Origin: a virus
Virus record (IMG/VR): IMGVR_UViG_3300037231_000278
Span: 1-29,246 of that record
Length of the DNA: 29,246 nucleotides
Reading direction: 5' to 3' (one strand)
Made by a program: the position numbers and the translations under genes. Position 1 is the stretch's first letter, and the number at the start of each line of letters is the position of its first letter. Shown here piece after piece: positions 7,944 through 16,228 of this stretch. Below the pieces are notes generated by a model. The model saw only the letters and a program-made list of their open reading frames with translations. It was not told where the DNA came from and searched no databases.

Positions 7944-8145
7944 GAGCCGTCTTTACGCGGTCAACGGCCTTACGCATGTCGGCGCCCAATCGCTCCCAAT
8001 CGCCGCGAAGAGCCTCCGCCGCGGTTTTACGGGTGCCTGGGAACGGCCGATGGCTGGTAGGCCCAACCACCGAAACGATGTCCGCAAGCCCCGTTACGAA
8101 CCCTCTTTGAAGGTATCGGCCGGCTTTCATCGCCAATCTGGTCAT
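7930..8145 (-). CDS. Small hypothetical protein upstream of the DUF2335 gene
   Basis: A 71-aa basic protein. The C-terminal half, TAAEALRGDWERLGADMRKA, is a convincing amphipathic helix with alphaproteobacterial codon use, so I take it as real. It overlaps the start of the DUF2335 gene by 14 bases, which implies a two-gene unit. I do not know its function. Small proteins of this kind beside DUF2335 membrane proteins suggest a partner, but that is inference. No strong Shine-Dalgarno is seen before the ATG at 8143-8145. A palindromic site at 8223-8239 lies about 80 bases upstream. Confidence 0.5.
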   Translation of the reverse strand: MTRLAMKAGRYLQRGFVTGLADIVSVVGPTSHRPFPGTRKTAAEALRGDWERLGADMRKAVDRVKTARGAR

Positions 8146-8202
8146 ACAACGATCTCGCGCCCGCGCGCGCCCTTCAGGGCTGAGGCTGACGGTACATATG
8201 GG

Positions 8203-8245
8203 TGCGGACAGGTCAATGTTTAGTTCGCAATATGCGAACAGGTCA
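8203..8245. promoter_or_regulatory. Candidate operator: 7-bp palindrome flanked by a 13-bp direct repeat
   Basis: GTTCGCA-ATA-TGCGAAC (8223-8239) is a perfect 7-bp inverted repeat with a 3-base centre. TGCGRACAGGTCA occurs twice (8203-8215 and 8233-8245), exactly 30 bp apart, about three helical turns. The site lies between the end of the long tail-tip gene and the small two-gene accessory unit, so it could control that unit. The binding protein is unknown. Confidence 0.4.
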
Positions 8246-11200
8246 GGTGCGGGCGATGACCAACACTGACGCAGAACGTTCGGGGTCGCTCGCGTCGCCG
8301 GTGGCGCCCGTGGTGTTGGTGGTCCCGCCGCTGGCGGATCCGCCGGCGCCGGGGGTGGTGAGGGTGGCGTCAGCGCCGGCGGAGGCGCTCAGGGACGGGC
8401 TGGTTACCGTGGCGTTTCCGCCGCCGGGGGCGACCAGGGTTCCGGCGAGGGTGGTCGAACCGGCGGTCACAGCCAGACCGGCGTAGGTCGTGACGCCGCC
8501 GGCGCCGCCGGATTGGACCAGGGTCTCCATGCCTTCCGGGCGGATGTAGCGGTTGGTTCCGTCGGCGCCGGTGAGAATGATGTCGACGTGGGCCAGGAGG
8601 TAGCTGGACGGGATCGTGTAGGAGAAGGCGCCCGGCGTCGAGCTGGAAAACAGGATCGTTCCATCGGCGGTGGTGGTCGTCGGAACGCCCACCGCGAGCC
8701 CTGTGGCGATCGTGGCGATGGCGGTGATCACGCCGTTCACCAGATAGGCGACGCCGACGTCATAGTCGGCGCCCGCGGTGATGGAGGTGATGTCCAGAAC
8801 CGCGGTGTTGATCGGGTGCTGGCCGGCGCTGATCCAGGCGCTGGTTCCGGTGACGCGGTAGTAGAAGATCACCGCGGTGGCGGACGGGTTATCGCTGGCG
8901 CCGGTGATCCGCAGCGCCGGGGTTGAGACGCCGGCGTTGGCCAGGGTCACGGCGCTGGCGGTCCAGGCCGAGCCGGGCGCGGCGCCGGCGGCGGGAATCG
9001 GGACGATCGGATAGGCGATGCAGTCGGCGAGACTGACCTCCGCCTGGCCGAACGGATTGAAGGACTGGAACTTCACATAGATCGTCTGGCCGACGTTGGT
9101 GGCGAGATAGGGAAACTGGAACACCGCGCTGTCCAGGCGGACAAAGGGATCGCCCGCAGGGTGGTCGGCGATGGGGGTGTTGAGATAGCCGCGGCGGATG
9201 TAGGTCCCCAGGGCATAGCGGCTGGGGTTGGTGAGGGTCGCGGCCTCGTAGGCGATCAACTCGCCATCGACCAGGCAGAGGGTGGCGCCGTTGTCGGCGG
9301 CGCTGGAGGAGGCGCCGGTGAGGACGCCTTCGCTGGCGCCCAGGTCGACGGAGAGGGTGTCTGTCGTGTCAGGGTCGGTGTGGGCCGGAAAGTCGGCGGT
9401 GAGGAGACCGTAGCGGGCGGGACCCTCGATGGTCCCAATGTGCTGGTAGCTGTCACCATCAACCGAAACCCAAACGACCGCGCCGCCCCAGTTGGGGCCG
9501 CCGGACGCCGCGGCCCAGACCTCGCCCTGCAGGGCCAGGACCGAGGGTGGGTTGAACAGGTACGGCCCGGCGACAGACGCGCCGGTCTGGGCGTAGATCC
9601 CGATGGCGATCCCTTGGCGCAACTGGGCCTGGGAGACATTGATCGCGTTCGATCCATCGCCGGCCCAGGTCAGGTCGCCACTGTCGTCGCAGGCGCTGAT
9701 CTGGGCGGTGAGCGCGGTCGCGGTGGGGAAGGCCGTGGTCAAGACCACCTGCCAGATTCCAGAGACGAGGGTTGCGGTCAGGGCGGAGGCGACCAGGATC
9801 GCGTTGCCCGTCACAGTCGCCGGTGCCGTGATGACGCCGGCGCTGAGGTCGACGGTTATCTGGGCGGCGTTTCCGGCGCCGTCGCTCAGGCTCACCTGGG
9901 CGATCTTGTGGGCGTTGGCCTGGAGGCAGACGGCGAAGGTGTAGTTCAGGCCTTCGAAGACGCTGACGGTCTGGGCGATGGCGTGGCCGCCGGATGTGGC
10001 CGAGGGGACGATGGCGCAGGCGGTGGCCAGGCCATAGGCGTCATTGGCGATCGCGCCGGCCACCGTGCAGTTGGCTTTTGTCCAGACCGCGTTGGTCTGG
10101 TCGCCGCTCCAGAGCAGCAGGTTGGCCTCGACGCCACCGGGATCGACGGCGGGGTTGGCGACATAGCCGTCGCCCGCCTGCATCTCGTAGAGCGGGGTGT
10201 GGGCGACGCCGACGGGATAGTCTTCGCAGGTAAAGCTGAGGCCGTACTTTTCGTCCTGGTCGATCTGGGTGACGCGAACCGGATAGTCGATCAGGCCCAG
10301 CCCGGCGTCGGTGAGCTCGATGATGTCGCCGGGCTCCAGCAGGGCGAACATCCAGCCGAGTTTGAACTTGTACTGGGCGCGAATGTAGAGGGTGCGCTGG
10401 AGATAGAGCTGGGCGCTGATGGCCGCGACCGAGGGATCGCAGATGACGTGGACCGTGGTCGGATCCTGCCGCCGGGCGCCGTATTGGGCGATGTTGGCGG
10501 CGTCCGAGGCCAGGGCGATGGCCATATTGTACTGGTTGGTGCGGTCCAGGTACTCGAGCTGGACCACGTTGTAGGCGTCGGACTGGTCCTCGATGTCCAC
10601 CTGCAGCGGCGGATCGCCGGGACTGTCGACGATATAGTCGTCGTCGTTCAGCGAGTAGATCGGCGTGGACGGGGGCGTGTAGGTCTTGCCGTTTCCAGTG
10701 AGCGCGGTGTCGCCATAGGGGACAAACTTCAGCACCCCCTCCGACCAGACGCAGGTGGCGTTGGTGGCGAGCAGAACCTCCTTCAGGAAATCCGAGGCGG
10801 AGCGTTCCTGGTCGATGACCGGCGAGAGCAACAGGCCCGAGGCCAGGCAGTAGTCCTGGTAGGCGGTCAGGTCGCCGAGCAGGCCGGTAGCGGGCCAGAG
10901 CGGCACGCCGGTGCGCGGGTTCTGAAAGAAGTCGGCGACGACCAGGGAGGGGTCGGCGTCCTTGCCGGTGGCCGTGACGACAGGGCCGAAGCCGGTGGTG
11001 CGGGTGACCTCGAAGGAATTGTTGGGCGGGCTGGCGTCGGCGTCCAGGCCGTAGTTGGCGGCGTAGGCGATGGCGATGCCGGAATAGCCGATGGCGTGGT
11101 TCGGATGATTGCTGGTGAGGTAGCTCCAGGGCGCCTGTCCGATGGCGCCGGACTGCATGGTCAGACCGGCCTGCTGCAGCGCCGTCTTCGAATTGTTGGA

Positions 11201-11485
11201 GTAGGTCTTGCCGTCGACGTAGACGATGTTGATGGAGTCGATCGGGCCTTCGCAGAGACCCAGGATGATGGTGGCCGAATAGCTGTAGCCGGTGACCGGC
11301 GCGCCGCCCTTTCCGCCCGTCTTGCCGCCGTTCTGCGGCTTGGACTTGAAGTCCAGATAGTCGAGCATGTTGCAGTTGACGCGGAACTGACCCCAACCGA
11401 GCGGGATCTGCAGGCCCATGGCGGAGGTCTGCACCTGGATGCCGGCGTAGCGGGTGATGACATTGGAGGCGGTGCGGCCGGCCAT
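8243..11485 (-). CDS. Phage tail-tip / central fibre protein (RcGTA gp15-like, putative phage tail protein family)
   Basis: A 1080-aa protein forming the tail tip. The N-terminal half (to about 440) matches the tip/hub protein class found after NlpC/P60 genes in RcGTA-like clusters: SATIILGLCEGPIDSI near 70-86 and an EPGDIIELTDAG strand near 384-395. Residues about 455-640 are a ligand-binding-like module starting NLLLWSGDQTNAVW that also occurs in the DUF2460 protein. After it come fibronectin-III-like beta repeats and a Gly/Ser/Thr-rich C-terminus (about 960-1070). The C-terminal modules probably contact the receptor. The start ATG at 11483-11485 has a GGGGAGG ribosome site that overlaps the end of the NlpC gene. 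Confidence 0.85.
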   Translation of the reverse strand: MAGRTASNVITRYAGIQVQTSAMGLQIPLGWGQFRVNCNMLDYLDFKSKPQNGGKTGGKGGAPVTGYSYSATIILGLCEGPIDSINIVYVDGKTYSNNSKTALQQAGLTMQSGAIGQAPWSYLTSNHPNHAIGYSGIAIAYAANYGLDADASPPNNSFEVTRTTGFGPVVTATGKDADPSLVVADFFQNPRTGVPLWPATGLLGDLTAYQDYCLASGLLLSPVIDQERSASDFLKEVLLATNATCVWSEGVLKFVPYGDTALTGNGKTYTPPSTPIYSLNDDDYIVDSPGDPPLQVDIEDQSDAYNVVQLEYLDRTNQYNMAIALASDAANIAQYGARRQDPTTVHVICDPSVAAISAQLYLQRTLYIRAQYKFKLGWMFALLEPGDIIELTDAGLGLIDYPVRVTQIDQDEKYGLSFTCEDYPVGVAHTPLYEMQAGDGYVANPAVDPGGVEANLLLWSGDQTNAVWTKANCTVAGAIANDAYGLATACAIVPSATSGGHAIAQTVSVFEGLNYTFAVCLQANAHKIAQVSLSDGAGNAAQITVDLSAGVITAPATVTGNAILVASALTATLVSGIWQVVLTTAFPTATALTAQISACDDSGDLTWAGDGSNAINVSQAQLRQGIAIGIYAQTGASVAGPYLFNPPSVLALQGEVWAAASGGPNWGGAVVWVSVDGDSYQHIGTIEGPARYGLLTADFPAHTDPDTTDTLSVDLGASEGVLTGASSSAADNGATLCLVDGELIAYEAATLTNPSRYALGTYIRRGYLNTPIADHPAGDPFVRLDSAVFQFPYLATNVGQTIYVKFQSFNPFGQAEVSLADCIAYPIVPIPAAGAAPGSAWTASAVTLANAGVSTPALRITGASDNPSATAVIFYYRVTGTSAWISAGQHPINTAVLDITSITAGADYDVGVAYLVNGVITAIATIATGLAVGVPTTTTADGTILFSSSTPGAFSYTIPSSYLLAHVDIILTGADGTNRYIRPEGMETLVQSGGAGGVTTYAGLAVTAGSTTLAGTLVAPGGGNATVTSPSLSASAGADATLTTPGAGGSASGGTTNTTGATGDASDPERSASVLVIART

Positions 11486-11488
11486 GGT

Positions 11489-11932
11489 TCACCTCCCCTT
11501 CCAGTAGCTGAAGGCCTTCATCGGCCGGCCGAGCAGGTCGGCGTCGCGGTCCACGTCGCCCAGCACCACCGCGCCATCCTTGCGGTTGGCGTGCACGATC
11601 TGGGGCCAGTCGGTGACGATGGCGCCGTGGCTGAAGGCGCGGCCGAACTTGAACAGCAGCACGTCGCCGGGCAGGACCTCGGCGGGATCAATCTCGCCGG
11701 CGAGGCGGGAGATGATGGCGAGGTAGCGCTCGCCGTCGCGGTGCAGGTGCCAGTCGGGCGGATAGTCGCCGGTGTCGAAGGCCTCGATCAGGCCGACGCT
11801 GGCGTAGACGCCCAGCGCCAGTTGAGCGCAGTCGACGCCCACGCCCTTGAGCCTGGCTCTGTGGTGATAGGGCGTACCGAGCCAGGCGATGGCTTCCGCC
11901 ACCACCGCGGCGCGCGCGGAGGAATTGGACAT
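11489..11932 (-). CDS. NlpC/P60-family tail peptidase (RcGTA gp14-like)
   Basis: A 147-aa cell-wall peptidase of the NlpC/P60 family, phage tail type. Catalytic Cys35 lies in GVDCAQLALGV, the His is His102 in FSHGAIV, and His114 (IVHAN) completes the triad. LPGDVLLF precedes the His strand as in the family. In RcGTA the equivalent sits between the DUF2163 protein and the tip protein, and the order is kept here. It should locally digest peptidoglycan peptides during DNA entry. I used the ATG at 11930-11932; the longer open frame upstream runs into the promoter region of the divergent regulator and reads as non-coding. Confidence 0.9.
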   Translation of the reverse strand: MSNSSARAAVVAEAIAWLGTPYHHRARLKGVGVDCAQLALGVYASVGLIEAFDTGDYPPDWHLHRDGERYLAIISRLAGEIDPAEVLPGDVLLFKFGRAFSHGAIVTDWPQIVHANRKDGAVVLGDVDRDADLLGRPMKAFSYWKGR

Positions 11933-12053
11933 GTTGCGCCCTCCAGGCGAACGCGTTTCAAACTCGTTGGGACGCCTGGGCGTGGTTTGAAGATTTGTTA
12001 AAAATGCCGCTTGCCCCTGCCCCTGGGTCCGGTCCGCAAGCAGGGTGCGTCTG

Positions 12054-12848
12054 ATGGAGAAGTCGGTTTTGCAACAGTGGTTCGGACCTTCCGAGATGGC
12101 CAGGCGGCTTGGTGTTTCCGCCAAGGCGCTGCGCATCTACGAACGCCTGAAGCTGGTCCAGCCCCTGCGCTCGTCGGCGGGTTGGCGAGCCTATGGCCCC
12201 GAACAGGTCGGGAAGCTGCACCAGATACTCGCCCTCAAGCAGTTCGGGTTCAGTCTCAAGGAAATCGGCGAACTTCTGACGGGCCGGCTCGGCTCGCTGG
12301 ACGCGGTTCTGGCCCTGCAACAGCAGGTTCTGTCCTCGCGTCGGGCGGAGATGGACCACGCCCTTTCGCTGCTCGCCGCGGCCCGATCCCAGCTCGCGCA
12401 GGCCGGCGCGCTCTCCCCGGACGATCTTATCGAACTCACCCAGGAGACAATCGTCATGGACAAGTTGAACGACACAGAATGGGCGGCGACCATGCAGCCC
12501 TTGGTCGACAAGCATTATTCGCCGGAGGAGCAGGAGGCGCTGAAGGCGCGCAAACTGTCCTCGAGCGACGAGGCCACCTTCAAATCCGGATGGGACAGCC
12601 TGCTGGCCCGGGCCACGAGACTCCTGGCCCAGGGCGATCCCGGCTCGGCTGAGGCCAAAGCGCTCGCCCGCGACTGGATGGATCAGGTCCGGCAATTCAC
12701 CTGCAACGACGCCGAACTCGAAGCGAAATCGGCGGCGGTGTGGAAGGAGGCGGTCGGCCAGCCGGAGTTCGCCCGCCGGTCCGGCTTCACGCCGGAACTG
12801 ATGGGTTTTGTCGGTGAGGCCTGGCGGCGGGCGCAAGCCGAAGGATAG
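12054..12848 (+). CDS. MerR-family regulator with TipAS-like ligand-binding domain
   Basis: A 264-aa regulator on the opposite strand to the tail genes. Residues about 9-75 are a MerR winged helix (EMARRLGVSAKALRIYERLK, then GWRAYGPEQVGKL), followed by the dimerisation helix (to about 118). Residues about 140-260 have the all-helical TipAS layout (HYSPEEQEALKARK; WDSLLARATRL; FTPELMGFVGEAW). TipAS domains bind hydrophobic or peptide antibiotics, and MerR proteins activate promoters with long spacers. ATG 12054 has AGGG 8 bases upstream; a GTG three codons earlier is less likely. It splits DUF2163 from NlpC, a tail order otherwise kept, so it looks inserted. Confidence 0.85.
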   Translation: MEKSVLQQWFGPSEMARRLGVSAKALRIYERLKLVQPLRSSAGWRAYGPEQVGKLHQILALKQFGFSLKEIGELLTGRLGSLDAVLALQQQVLSSRRAEMDHALSLLAAARSQLAQAGALSPDDLIELTQETIVMDKLNDTEWAATMQPLVDKHYSPEEQEALKARKLSSSDEATFKSGWDSLLARATRLLAQGDPGSAEAKALARDWMDQVRQFTCNDAELEAKSAAVWKEAVGQPEFARRSGFTPELMGFVGEAWRRAQAEG

Positions 12849-12919
12849 CAGGCCGGTTGACGAATCCAGGCGCCGCGGGGCCGCAATCGCCCGTGGCGCC
12901 CTCCGACTGATCATTCTCC

Positions 12920-13804
12920 TCACACCCCATTCCCCGTGATCGCCGGCGGGATGAAGGGCTGGCCTCTGAATCGCGTCAGATTTCCCTGGGCGGTGCAGTC
13001 GGCCATGGTCAGCAGGCAGCCTCGGACGGCGGTGAAGGCGTCGCCGGGCGCCGGGGCGAAGGGCAGCGGGAAGGCGACGGTGATCAGACCGCCGGCGTTG
13101 GTGTAGGACTGGATCGCGCGGCTCAGGCCCGCGTTGGCGCCCCAGGTGAAGGTCAGCGTGCCCTTGGCGAAGAAGCCGTCGGCCTCGGTGAGGCTGGTTG
13201 CGAAGGCGGTCGTGCTGGCGCCGCCGGCGACCGTGCCCGAGACATTGACGGGAGTCAGGCCGCAGTCGGCGTCGTAGTGCTGGTTCAGACAGCCGGCTTG
13301 GAACACGTCCGGGCCCATGTTGACGTTGAGCAGCACAGTCCAGGCCGAGACCGTCATGCTGAACTTGGCGCGGGAGATGTCCTTCAGCTCGGTGACGCGG
13401 CCGGAGAAGTCGATGGTGGCGCCGACGATCGAATACGGGAACGCCCAGCTTTCCAGGAAGCCGCGATAGAGGACCACGGTGGCGCCGTCGAAGCCGCGAC
13501 CTTGGGCGAAGGGGATCAGCGGGGCGCCGTTGATGAGGTCAGCGGGCGTCGCGGAGATGCTGACGTCGAGCGTGGCGACCTCGACGCCGAGCTTGGTGGA
13601 AATCTTGCCGCGATCGATGCCCGGGCCGGGCAGATAGGTCTGGCCGGCGAAGGTCAGGGGCGCGCTGACGCCGGCGCCGTGCCAGCGGATCACCGCGCCG
13701 CCATTCAGGGTGATGGCCCACAGGTCGACCATCTGGAAATCGTCGCCGCCGTTCAGCAGCGCCAGGGTCGCGCCGGCGGCCCAGTTGTCGATGGGAGTCT
13801 TCAT
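12920..13804 (-). CDS. DUF2163 / phage BR0599-type distal tail protein (RcGTA gp13-like)
   Basis: A 294-aa baseplate protein. The N-terminal part (about 25-170) is the DUF2163 region: VIRWHGAGVS, then GPGIDRGKISTKLGVEVATL. The C-terminal part carries the cysteine pattern GCLNQHYDADCGL (about 195-207) and GCLLTMADC near the end, typical of the BR0599-like C-terminal domain. In RcGTA this hub protein sits between the distal tail protein and the NlpC peptidase. The start ATG 13802-13804 is preferred because the frame upstream overlaps the DUF2460 gene and reads as nonsense. The gap to the upstream gene is only 11 bases. Confidence 0.88.
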   Translation of the reverse strand: MKTPIDNWAAGATLALLNGGDDFQMVDLWAITLNGGAVIRWHGAGVSAPLTFAGQTYLPGPGIDRGKISTKLGVEVATLDVSISATPADLINGAPLIPFAQGRGFDGATVVLYRGFLESWAFPYSIVGATIDFSGRVTELKDISRAKFSMTVSAWTVLLNVNMGPDVFQAGCLNQHYDADCGLTPVNVSGTVAGGASTTAFATSLTEADGFFAKGTLTFTWGANAGLSRAIQSYTNAGGLITVAFPLPFAPAPGDAFTAVRGCLLTMADCTAQGNLTRFRGQPFIPPAITGNGV

Positions 13805-13815
13805 CGGGGCATTCC

Positions 13816-15048
13816 TTATGGGCGCAGGCTGGTGAATTTCAGGCTCTTGCCCGACCACAGCTGGCTGACGATTTGCTCGAAGCTCAAGGCGTCCTCGAGA
13901 AAGCGACAGCCGAAATAGAAGTATCCGGACCAGGTCATGGCGTGGCCGGCGGCGGGCGCGGCGTCGAAGACGACCTGGCCGTTGGGCTCCAGAGTGTAGG
14001 CGCCGGCGGGCGAACCGTTGTCGAACAGGGTCGGCTGGTAGACGGCGTAGATCGGCTCGGTGAAACTGCCCAACTGCCGCTGCAGCTGGAAGGTCTTGGC
14101 GGAGCCGTCGCCGGTTCCGAAGCTGGCCGGCGCGGCGGACAGGACCTGACAGTCGGTGGGATCGACGAACAGGAAGGTCCCGTACTGGCCCTGCAGGACG
14201 TTGAAAATCTCCCAGAGGATGGCGAGTTCGTCCGTGAGCGGCCGGTGGCGGATGACCTCGTACTGCAGCTCGAACTGCCACAGGGGCGAGGGCCAATAGG
14301 CGGTGCGGCGCTCGCGCCCGGAGGCGGTGCGGACGACCTCGGTGGACCATTTCGGCGCCTTGGTCACGGCGACGGACTGGCCCGGCAAAAAGGGCAGCAC
14401 GGGCAGGCCTTCCGCGCCGCCCCAGACGCCGGCGTCAGGCGAGGCGGTGGTCTTCAGATAGGCGCCGGCGCTGTCGCCAGGCTCAAGCTGGACCTGAGAG
14501 ATGAAGAAGGCCTGGGCGCCGTCGCCGGTCCAGTAGGCGTTTCCGGAATTGTCGCAGGCGCCGAAGATGGCGCCGATGGAGACCATGGCGGGGTTGGTGA
14601 ACCGCGCCGTCAGCACCGCGCGCCAGATGCCAGCGACCGGCGTCGGCTCGAGCAGCGCCGAATAGAGGACGGCGTTGGCGCCGGTGAGGCTGGCCGCAAG
14701 GACGACGCCGGCGTTGAGGTCGACGTAGAGATTGGCCGAGGTGGACAGCCAGTCGGTGAGCTGCAGCAGCACGCAGTTATGCGCGCTCTTCTGCAGGTAG
14801 GCCGACAGGGTGTAGGCGACGCCAGGTCTGGCGGCCGCGGCCTCCCACACCTCGTGCTGGCCCAGCGCCGTATTGGTCGCCACCGCGCAGGCGGTGGGCT
14901 GGCCGTCGACATCGTTGGCCACGGCGCCGGTCACCGAGGCGTTGAACGTCTGCCAGGCGGCGTTGGTCTGGTCGCCCGACCATGTCAGCATGTTGCCACG
15001 CGGCAGGCTGGCCAGCACCGACGGCGGATAATAGGGAGCAATCGGCAC
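13816..15048 (-). CDS. DUF2460 distal tail protein with N-terminal ligand-binding-like module (RcGTA gp12-like)
   Basis: A 410-aa protein, about twice the length of simple DUF2460 proteins. The C-terminal part (about 220-410) is DUF2460: WPSPLWQFELQYEVI, LQGQYGTFLFVDPTDC, and FSFEQI-like end sequence. The N-terminal 205 residues are an added beta-rich module starting NMLTWSGDQTNAAW, with DLNAGVV, GIWRAVLT and DNSGNAYWTGDG marks. The tip protein at 8243-11485 contains the same module. DUF2460 proteins form the distal ring linking tail tube to baseplate, so the extra module would project outward. The GTG start has AGGAG six bases upstream. Confidence 0.88.
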   Translation of the reverse strand: MPIAPYYPPSVLASLPRGNMLTWSGDQTNAAWQTFNASVTGAVANDVDGQPTACAVATNTALGQHEVWEAAAARPGVAYTLSAYLQKSAHNCVLLQLTDWLSTSANLYVDLNAGVVLAASLTGANAVLYSALLEPTPVAGIWRAVLTARFTNPAMVSIGAIFGACDNSGNAYWTGDGAQAFFISQVQLEPGDSAGAYLKTTASPDAGVWGGAEGLPVLPFLPGQSVAVTKAPKWSTEVVRTASGRERRTAYWPSPLWQFELQYEVIRHRPLTDELAILWEIFNVLQGQYGTFLFVDPTDCQVLSAAPASFGTGDGSAKTFQLQRQLGSFTEPIYAVYQPTLFDNGSPAGAYTLEPNGQVVFDAAPAAGHAMTWSGYFYFGCRFLEDALSFEQIVSQLWSGKSLKFTSLRP

Positions 15049-15071
15049 GGCCTACTCCTTGGCGCGAATCA

Positions 15072-16046
15072 TCAGGTGAACTTGGCGCCCTTGCGGGTCT
15101 GGGCGGCGAGGGTCTTGGTCAGCTTGTCGCCGTGCTGGTCGAACCAGCGTTGCAGGCTGGGGCCGTCGGACCCGGCGCCCATGTGCATGTGCAGGTGAGT
15201 GTCGCCGCCGGTGTCGTTGGCGCCGCCGCCGCCATTCGCGCCCGAGGGCGAGAAACTGTTCAGCACATCGCGCAGCGGGTTCGCGAAGCGGGCGGGCAGC
15301 ACCATTTCCTCCTGGTGCAGCTGGGTCAGCGGGTTGACGCCGGTGGGGATGTCGAACCCGCCCTCGGCGCTGGAGACCAGGCCCTTGAAGTCGAGCACCG
15401 CCGCCAGCGCGGCGCCGGCGAGTACAGGCGCGACGAAGGGCCCCGCCGGCCCGAACGAGGTGGCGACGTCGGCGTAGACGCCGGCCGCGGCCTTGCCGGC
15501 GGAGGTTCCGATGCTGAGCATTGCGGACTGGCCCTCCGCCGCTGAGGTGGCGGTGGCGCCGCCCACGGCGGCGGCGGTGCGCAGGCTGGCGCCTTGCAGG
15601 GCCTGGGTGGTCTTGGCCTGTTCGATCAGCGCATCGCGCGCGGCGCTCTGCAGGCCGAGGGCGTCGAGGGTCGCCTGCCCCGCCTGGCTGGCCATCAGCT
15701 GCATGGATTCGCCGGTGATCCAGGCCTCGACCTTCTTGTCGACCACGCCGTCGACGAAGTCGGTGAGGATCTTGTTGCCGGTGGCGCCCATCACCTTGGC
15801 GAAGGACTCGTGGCCCTCCGCCATCTTGATCAGGCCGGATGAAAAGGTCTGGGTGACGCCGGTGACCGAGCGGTTCCAGGACTGTTCGAACTTGGTCGCC
15901 GCCTTGTCGGCCGAGACCGAGGCGTTGTTGCTGAACTGGGCGACCTGGGCAGAGAGCTGCTGAAGCGAGCGGGACGCGTCACCGAAGGCGCCGGTCAGGT
16001 TGGAGGTGTCGGCGCTGAAGGTGATCTGGACGTCGGAGTCGCTCAT
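15072..16046 (-). CDS. Short tail tape measure protein
   Basis: A 324-aa, Ala/Ser-rich, mostly helical protein: ITFSADTSNLTGAFGDASRS at the start, a coiled helical region, a hydrophobic Ala/Gly stretch (about 195-225), and the C-terminal GGDTHLHMHM beta motif seen in tape measure and tail-length proteins. It follows the chaperone pair directly, the invariant tape-measure position, overlapping by ATGA. It is very short for a siphovirus tape measure; at roughly 0.15 nm per residue it would set a tail near 50 nm, similar to RcGTA. The length estimate is inference from the usual scaling. Confidence 0.8.
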   Translation of the reverse strand: MSDSDVQITFSADTSNLTGAFGDASRSLQQLSAQVAQFSNNASVSADKAATKFEQSWNRSVTGVTQTFSSGLIKMAEGHESFAKVMGATGNKILTDFVDGVVDKKVEAWITGESMQLMASQAGQATLDALGLQSAARDALIEQAKTTQALQGASLRTAAAVGGATATSAAEGQSAMLSIGTSAGKAAAGVYADVATSFGPAGPFVAPVLAGAALAAVLDFKGLVSSAEGGFDIPTGVNPLTQLHQEEMVLPARFANPLRDVLNSFSPSGANGGGGANDTGGDTHLHMHMGAGSDGPSLQRWFDQHGDKLTKTLAAQTRKGAKFT

Positions 16047-16228
16047 GTGCGGGATCCGCTTGAGAAGCTGGAGAGAAACTCGGCCAGGTCATCGCCGGCG
16101 AGCGCCTGGCGGCGGGGGCGGGTAAGGCCCAGGTAGGCGGCGACCGCCATGTGCACGGGCGGGCCGAATTCGCGCCAATGCCGGTGCATGGCGAAGTAGC
16201 GGCCCAGGCCCCAGCTCGCCTCGATCAC
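16043..16228 (-). CDS. Tail assembly chaperone, T part (downstream frame of a G-GT pair)
   Basis: A 61-aa reading frame beginning at a GTG that overlaps the upstream chaperone stop (GTGA). The frame is actually open much further upstream without stops, and the upstream extension reads as good protein (DAFDGDFDGLIAELVAGG, then GDWDVIEASWGLGRYFAM). That argues the product is normally made as a fusion by -1 frameshifting rather than from the GTG. The fusion would be about 182 aa, spanning 16590 to 16043. Chaperone G and GT proteins recruit tail tube subunits to the tape measure. The stop overlaps the tape measure start by ATGA. Confidence 0.75.
   Translation of the reverse strand: MIEASWGLGRYFAMHRHWREFGPPVHMAVAAYLGLTRPRRQALAGDDLAEFLSSFSSGSRT

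Noticed and set aside
10041-11492. 483-codon minus-strand frame overlapping the tail-tip gene
   Set aside because: Arg/His/Pro-rich shifted frame of the 1080-aa protein; no conserved motif.
9161-12001. Very long plus-strand open frame (946 codons) opposite the tail-tip gene
   Set aside because: It is antisense to a clearly coding tail protein, Gly/Asp/Val-rich without domain structure, and arises from the GC-rich codon bias of the true strand.
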